The notes under the pieces were generated by a model. That model was not told the DNA's origin and made no database searches. It saw nothing but the letters and a program-made list of their open reading frames with translations. The position numbers and the translations under genes are program-made. From assembly GCA_001586965.3 (NCBI GenBank), contig LUCW03001606.1, positions 1 to 21,801 of the forward strand: DNA of 21,801 nt. The letters are read 5' to 3'. The number at the start of each line of letters is the position of its first letter. Position 1 is the first letter of the stretch. Origin of the DNA: Sphaeroforma sirkka. Lineage: Eukaryota; Opisthokonta; Ichthyosporea; Ichthyophonida. This document shows, piece after piece, positions 17,737-21,801 of this stretch.

Positions 17737-18168
17737 TGTATACAGACGGCTGCAGTTATTCCCTAGTTACTTTGAACAAGCGCAACAACACTTTGGACCG
17801 AATGACATATGACATAGATGTATTTGCGGACCCAACCAACGCTCAGCTTCCTCGGTTCTGGACGAAGGATGATGGGGAAGGAGCGTTTGCCCACGACTGG
17901 TCGATAGATAGTCGATGGATGGATGAACCCGCCTTGGGAACAGATACACAGGGATGTTGTTACGCAAGATACGAGCCGACGGCGCACGGGGCCACAGTAT
18001 GTCTACCATGGGTACCAAGAGCACCATGGTTCGACCTGTTCAAGCAGTTATTGCAGACAGAACCGGTGCTGGTACCACGGACACCACACACGTTCCTCAA
18101 GTACTAATTAGTACGCATGTGGAAGACACCATGGGGTCATACCGTAGTAGCACGGGTGGGTCCTCCCA
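17736..18168 (+). pseudogene. Element B DIRS/Dam-like extra domain
   Basis: Between RNase H and integrase lies the same kind of extra domain as in element A. The first frame has YDIDVFADPTNAQLPRFWT, then GAFAHDW (17808-17905). A second frame starting at 17923 has MNPPWEQI, the N-P-P-W catalytic-type motif, and a helix follows in a third phase (LRKIRADGA, 17954). The first frame then resumes as ATVCLPWVPRAPWFDLF and VLVPRT (17988-18090). Breaks fall at a GATG tandem (near 17915-17925), a GTTGTT slip (17956) and near 17980. The motif order matches the methyltransferase-like domain of DIRS elements better than any Ty3 domain I know. Confidence 0.7.
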
Positions 18169-19431
18169 ATGGATTCAAACTGGACCCGCTGTTTTCACAG
18201 CGACTTGGTTTTTGCAGAACCAAAGCATACAAAATATGTCATGTGCTTAGACACAGCGCGAGAAATCTCAGTGGCACTGGCAGATGCAGAGGGTCAACCG
18301 GCGTTTGCACAAGCGAGTCCGGCGGAGAAACAGCGTCGTACGCAACTCACGCAAGCGCAACACGAACAAGGACATCATGGGGCGGCGGACACAGTCCAAC
18401 AACTTCGTCAGAACGGTCACGTTTGGCCAGGGGCACTTGAGTTAGCCACAGAAGTTAAGCGGCAATGTGGCACATGTTTGGGACAGGACACACTTCGTAA
18501 AGGTTTCCACCCGATGATTAGCATCGATGCACGCTACCCGTGGGACCATATTCAAGTGGACTACATCCCGATGCCACTGGAGTCCAGACGCAAGAACAAT
18601 TATATTCTTCACGTCTTAGACATCGCCACAGGCTATTCTATCCTTCGAGCCACACCGGACAAGACAAAGGAAACCACGACACAGACACTCATAGAGATTT
18701 TTTGGCGAACATGGTTTCCCCGTAAAATCCAAACAGACATGGGGAAGGAGTTCACCAACAAGTTAGTGGAGCTTCTGGTCCAGGAAGTGGGGATGCTACA
18801 TAAGGTGTCTCCACCATATCGACCCCAAGTGCTGGGCGCGGCAGAACGACGTCACAAGGAGATTACACGTTCTATTCGACAATGCTGTGAGGCAGTTCCC
18901 CTTCGATGGGACGAACGCCTTCCGTTTACGATGCTATACCAGAACCTTCGGATATCCCGTCGCCATAAGAGTGCACCGTTTAGCGTGTACTTTGGCCGCC
19001 GCCATGTTCCGTTCGCCGATTTCACGGACGAGTTACCGGATTCTCAGCCGATGACGAATGACACCTGGGCACAACGATTAGACCAGTTACAGGACACTAT
19101 ATTGCCGACCCTCCACCACATTACCAAGAAGTATACAGGCAAGCTTACGACGACATTTGACCGCCTGCATGCTCACGACTTGGTACATTTCGACGAAGGA
19201 GATGTGGTCATGGTACGATCAGAAGGCCGAACAACGAAGGCTATGCGGCCATTGTTTGGACCATATGTAGTCAAAGCTAGACACGGCCAACGCTACGAGT
19301 TAGCGAACAAGGATGGTTCCGCCCCACCAGAATTCAAGACCAAACCGGTACGGGTGGAACTCCTCCGTTTAGTGCATAGACGCACAGACCCACCAATTAA
19401 CGAAGACTTATGGACCGAAGGAGGGGGTTGA
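18169..19431 (+). CDS. Element B integrase
   Basis: An unbroken 420-codon frame. The zinc domain has His65-x3-His69-x30-Cys100-x2-Cys103. The core has Asp131 (IQVDYIPM), Asp190 (QTDMGKEF) and Glu226 (LGAAERRHKE), with 35 residues between the last two: a complete DD35E triad. The C-terminal region has GDVVMVR and the GPY signature (FGPYVVKA, 364-366). The frame probably starts within the polyprotein rather than at this ATG, as upstream sequence in the same frame or neighbouring frames is coding-like. It ends in TGA at 19429-19431 after a G5 run (19423-19427). The chromodomain continues in the next phase. Confidence 0.92.
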   Translation: MDSNWTRCFHSDLVFAEPKHTKYVMCLDTAREISVALADAEGQPAFAQASPAEKQRRTQLTQAQHEQGHHGAADTVQQLRQNGHVWPGALELATEVKRQCGTCLGQDTLRKGFHPMISIDARYPWDHIQVDYIPMPLESRRKNNYILHVLDIATGYSILRATPDKTKETTTQTLIEIFWRTWFPRKIQTDMGKEFTNKLVELLVQEVGMLHKVSPPYRPQVLGAAERRHKEITRSIRQCCEAVPLRWDERLPFTMLYQNLRISRRHKSAPFSVYFGRRHVPFADFTDELPDSQPMTNDTWAQRLDQLQDTILPTLHHITKKYTGKLTTTFDRLHAHDLVHFDEGDVVMVRSEGRTTKAMRPLFGPYVVKARHGQRYELANKDGSAPPEFKTKPVRVELLRLVHRRTDPPINEDLWTEGGG

Positions 19432-19614
19432 GTTTCGCCATATTATCACACATCGTACGAATGATGAGACGGGAAATTAGAATACCTGGTGAGATGGCGA
19501 GAAGGCGAACCAACGTGGGAAACAGCAGAAGCTTTTGATGATGCCAACGATATCGCGGCCTACCACAAAGCTTCGCAGACACGGACACGTAAGCGCCAAC
19601 GTGCACAAGTCTAA
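19432..19614 (+). CDS. Element B chromodomain (pol C-terminus)
   Basis: Just after the integrase frame stop, another phase reads as a chromodomain: EFRHIITHR, a turn with Asn/Asp/Glu/Thr/Gly, a second phase change at an AAATT run near 19470, then LEYLVRWREGEPTWETAEAF and a C-terminal helix. It ends with a basic Arg/Lys/Gln tail and TAA at 19612-19614. The aromatic positions (YLV-W and the PTWE core) match the canonical fold. Such a domain on Ty3 integrases targets integration by binding histone marks. It is fused to integrase in the family, so the breaks are likely mutations or sequence errors. Confidence 0.8.
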
Positions 19615-19639
19615 TACTTTATCTTCAATATAACTTTGT

Positions 19640-20070
19640 TCTCGGATATCGAGCTCAAGCTCTGGAGCATAAACCAGCAACTCTAGAGTATTTGCCTCGG
19701 CGATAACTCAGCAGCAGAAGCTCTGAGTATAAAACCAGCCTCTAGCTCTTGAGTATCCAGCGACTCTGGCTCCCGAGTATAAACCAGCCAGTGCACAGCC
19801 TCTCGAGCTCTTTATCTAAAAAAGCAGCGACTCTAGCTCCCGAGTATAAACCAGCAACTCTAGCTCTGAGTATAAACCAGCAACTCGAGCTCTTGAGTAT
19901 AAACCAGCCACTCGAGCTCTTGAGTATAAAAGCAGCGACTCTAGCTCCCGAGTATAAACCAGCCACTCGAGCTCGCGAGAATAAACGGTTAGCACTCGAG
20001 CTCGCGAGGGAAAATCGTCAGCGGCTCAAGCTCGCGAGGTTAAATGAGCCACTCTTGCTTCGGAGTATAA
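19640..20070 (+). repeat. Minisatellite 1, ~27-bp units
   Basis: About 14 imperfect copies of a unit close to CTCGAGCTCTTGAGTATAAA plus CCAGC, lying between the end of pol and the 3' LTR. Units often contain the palindromes CTCGAG or GAGCTC, so each could form a small hairpin. Open frames on both strands here are artefacts of the repeat. Confidence 0.85.
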
Positions 20071-20267
20071 CACAGCGAAATCAATCAAACAACTCCTTGG
20101 GCATTGTTTTGAAACAGCGGGTTAATGGTTTGCACGGTTTCTGCCACTGGCAGTTTTTCTCCGACACAAATACAGTCCTATATTGTACTTGCCAAACTCC
20201 TATATGCTGACACAGATGAACAGTAGCTTCAAGAATTCAAACACGACGGGTCGCTCGAGACGTACAC

Positions 20268-20440
20268 ATCGGGTCCTCTAGCTCTCTGAGGTAAAATGCC
20301 AGCACAATGCTCTAGCTCTCTGCCAGCACAATGCTCTCTCTGAGGATAAATGCCAGCACAATGCTCTAGCTCTCGAGGATAAAATGATAAATGCCAGCAC
20401 AATGCTCTAGCTCTCGAGGATAATGCCAGCACATAAGGTA
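20268..20440 (+). repeat. Minisatellite 2, ~34-bp units
   Basis: About five copies of a unit built from GCCAGCACAATGCTCTAGCT and CTCGAGGATAAAAT. It shares the CTAGCTCTCGAG..ATAAA core with minisatellite 1, so the two arrays seem to derive from one ancestral unit. It lies ~70 bases before the G8 tract. Confidence 0.8.
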
Positions 20441-20498
20441 CTATGCTATTCTTATCATCTCTGAAACTGGCACACTGCTTTGTTCAGTGCTTCAGTTT

Positions 20499-20506
20499 GG
20501 GGGGGG
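20499..20506 (+). promoter_or_regulatory. Candidate polypurine tract of element B
   Basis: A run of eight G directly precedes the 3' LTR (one T between). LTR elements use such RNase H-resistant purine tracts to prime plus-strand DNA. The position is exactly as expected. Confidence 0.65.
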
Positions 20507-20507
20507 T

Positions 20508-20730
20508 TGTGGTCAGAATACAAGTACTTATATTTATTTGATTATTTTAGGTTTATTACAAGTTTTACAGTTTATCAGAATAATCTGATAAACTGGGTTT
20601 TAGGGTTTTGCTGGTTTTACAGCACATGACTAATGACTCATTTAAGAGTCAGTCATTTTAGGATTACTGTTTATAATTACTAATAAATGAACAACGTCCC
20701 CCTCCCTGAGGAGGAGAACGTTGAGATACA
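20508..20730 (+). repeat. Element B 3' LTR (223 bp)
   Basis: Copy of 12029-12250 with only a few changes: one T-run/G-run difference near the middle and two extra C in the last hairpin. The first hairpin is conserved at 20568-20595. It begins TGTGGTCAG and ends GAGATACA. Confidence 0.8.
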
Positions 20731-20740
20731 AAGGCAGGCG

Positions 20741-20949
20741 TGGTCATGAACACTTAGTACTTCTAGTGAAAATTATTCAATAAAGAACAGCTAGAGGTAC
20801 GCCCCTGTGTGATCGAGGATATTTAGGCTCTAACAAGAGGCAGTCCCTGATCATTCTTACACAAGCTACCACTGCTAAATCCTAACTGACTAAATCGTAT
20901 TTCAGTTTAATATAGTTTGAAAACCTAGTAATTTCCATCGAAGTTTACA
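20741..20949 (+). repeat. Solo LTR, family A' (209 bp, plus orientation)
   Basis: Nearly identical, inverted, to 4475-4681 over its whole length. Termini TGGTCATG ... TTTACA, AATAAA at 20779-20784, and CG on both sides (20739-20740, 20950-20951). It starts 10 bases after the 3' LTR of element B. No internal region is attached on either side. Confidence 0.75.
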
Positions 20950-20951
20950 CG

Positions 20952-21801
20952 TCAATATATAAAATGCAATGTCATTTTTTTATTTTTACTTTTTTTGAAA
21001 GTACTTTATTTATATATACATGTATTAATAAGGCTCACCACACCTCTTCCTATCTATAAGGGAGTCATGTGAGCTATGAACTCTTAGTACTAATAGTTTA
21101 AATACATATTAAAGATGCTATATTTATTTTAAGAGGAAACATCCCAAATCTATTTCAATAAAGTAGAACTTGGATTACTTCGTTTGGATTTTACACTATC
21201 TGTTGTCGAATGACATGATGTTGCACTTTACCGCTCATTGAACAGGGTTGGTATTCTTTTGTATATTTCCCACTACCAATTATCTCCGACACTTCTTGTA
21301 CGTCACCGCCTACACAAGGCAGTTATGGCAAAATTAATGTTGTTATCTAACTCCTGTACCTTGTACCACTCCTATACATAACCATACTTCAGTCCAATAG
21401 CACACACATACATTTATGGTTTCAGCTCCCTAGATGGTATAATCGAAGACTCGCGCAAGATTACACGGCAGCTAGAAAAAGTTATCCTATATTTCCTTCT
21501 GGCGTTCTTTCGAAAGTATATAGCGGCGTGTGTCTCTACCAGCCCTAGTGCACTCGCCAGCTATATACCGTTTGTATAGCTAGTATCTTATGTGCTCTAT
21601 ATCCAGCTTGCATTCCTGTGATGGTGATGGAAGCATGTAGACGTTACACGTGATCATGGTCCAACGCATATTATGCTATAAAGATATAGAGTCCTTCAGA
21701 TACAGGCTACCTTCATCTGTGGTATTATAAATATATCATATGATAACTACGATCACGGCCGAACATATTATATAAAGTAATCTGACCGAGATGCCGCAAA
21801 T
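20952..21801. other. AT-rich 3' flank, no gene seen
   Basis: No convincing coding frame. From about 21069 a sequence starting TGTGAGCTATGAAC and reading CTTAGTACTAATAG, with AATAAA near 21159, loosely follows the start of the LTR at 20741 and may be an old relative. The last 150 bases contain a diverged short duplication (near 21650 and 21750, GATCA..GG..AACATATTAT). Nothing else is recognisable. Confidence 0.4.

Larger units (their letters stand above)
12029..20730 (+). mobile_element. Element B: chromodomain Ty3/gypsy retrotransposon (plus)
   Basis: This 8.7-kb unit is bounded by near-identical terminal repeats. It contains a 1.3-kb leader, gag, and pol with protease, RT, RNase H, DIRS/Dam-like domain, integrase and chromodomain, then a minisatellite-rich 3' region and a G8 tract before the 3' LTR. 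LTR similarity is very high, which indicates a young insertion. Frame breaks lie mostly at homopolymers or short tandem slips, so the copy may be closer to intact than it looks. Confidence 0.85.

Noticed and set aside
17734..17738. TAATG stop-start overlap between RNase H and the extra domain
   Set aside because: The upstream sequence in the second frame also reads as protein back to the GGGG run at 17705, so the TAA is better explained by a phase change there than by real reinitiation.
19742..20432. Long open frames on both strands over the minisatellites
   Set aside because: They are repetitive translations of the tandem units, occur on both strands and have no protein-like composition.
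1..21801. CRISPR arrays, bacterial operons or prophage
   Set aside because: The repeats are LTRs, direct repeats and minisatellites without regular spacers, and the genes are eukaryotic retroelements.

Overview
The window reads as repeat-rich, gene-poor chromosomal DNA of a eukaryote. The evidence is two large Ty3/gypsy-type (Metaviridae-type) retrotransposons with chromodomains, several solo or partial LTRs, a tRNA-derived sequence, a probable non-LTR (LINE) relic, minisatellites and AATAAA signals. There is no bacterial operon structure. I cannot name the organism. A fungus, fungus-like protist or small-genome animal parasite would all fit.

Layout: 1-3266 is old, decayed repeat material. 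A ~180-bp direct repeat (684-860 and 3086-3266) encloses a minus-strand LINE-like relic (1029-2308) and a minus-strand fragment of a retrotransposon gag (2575-2963). At 3576-3971 is one compact, uninterrupted ORF of unknown function (131 codons) whose stop codon lies inside an AATAAA. At 4054-4235 is an imperfect foldback. It runs into a plus-strand protease fragment (4227-4474) related to element A, which is cut by an inverted solo LTR (4475-4681).

Element A (minus strand, 5158-11390) is AT-rich and carries gag, protease, reverse transcriptase, RNase H, an extra domain resembling the methyltransferase-like domain of DIRS elements, integrase (HHCC, DD35E, GPF) and a chromodomain. Its own LTRs are not clear. 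A tRNA-like sequence lies antisense between the two halves of its gag. A cryptic minus-strand coding relic (11621-11956) lies upstream.

Element B (plus strand, 12029-20730) is visibly more GC-rich. It has 222-223 bp terminal repeats of the form TG...CA, each with three hairpins, a 1.3-kb leader, gag, the same order of pol domains including the DIRS/Dam-like domain and chromodomain, and a 0.9-kb 3' region filled by two minisatellites and ending in a G8 tract before the 3' LTR. A second LTR, inverted relative to 4475-4681, follows 10 bp later (20741-20949). The last 0.85 kb holds no gene I can support.

Within each element gag would form the particle, protease would process the polyprotein, RT/RNase H would make the cDNA, and integrase with its chromodomain would place it. 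Most frame breaks in both elements sit at homopolymers or short tandem slips, so it is unresolved whether they are dead copies or copies with consensus indel errors. The feature most worth following is the extra domain between RNase H and integrase, shared by two otherwise divergent elements.
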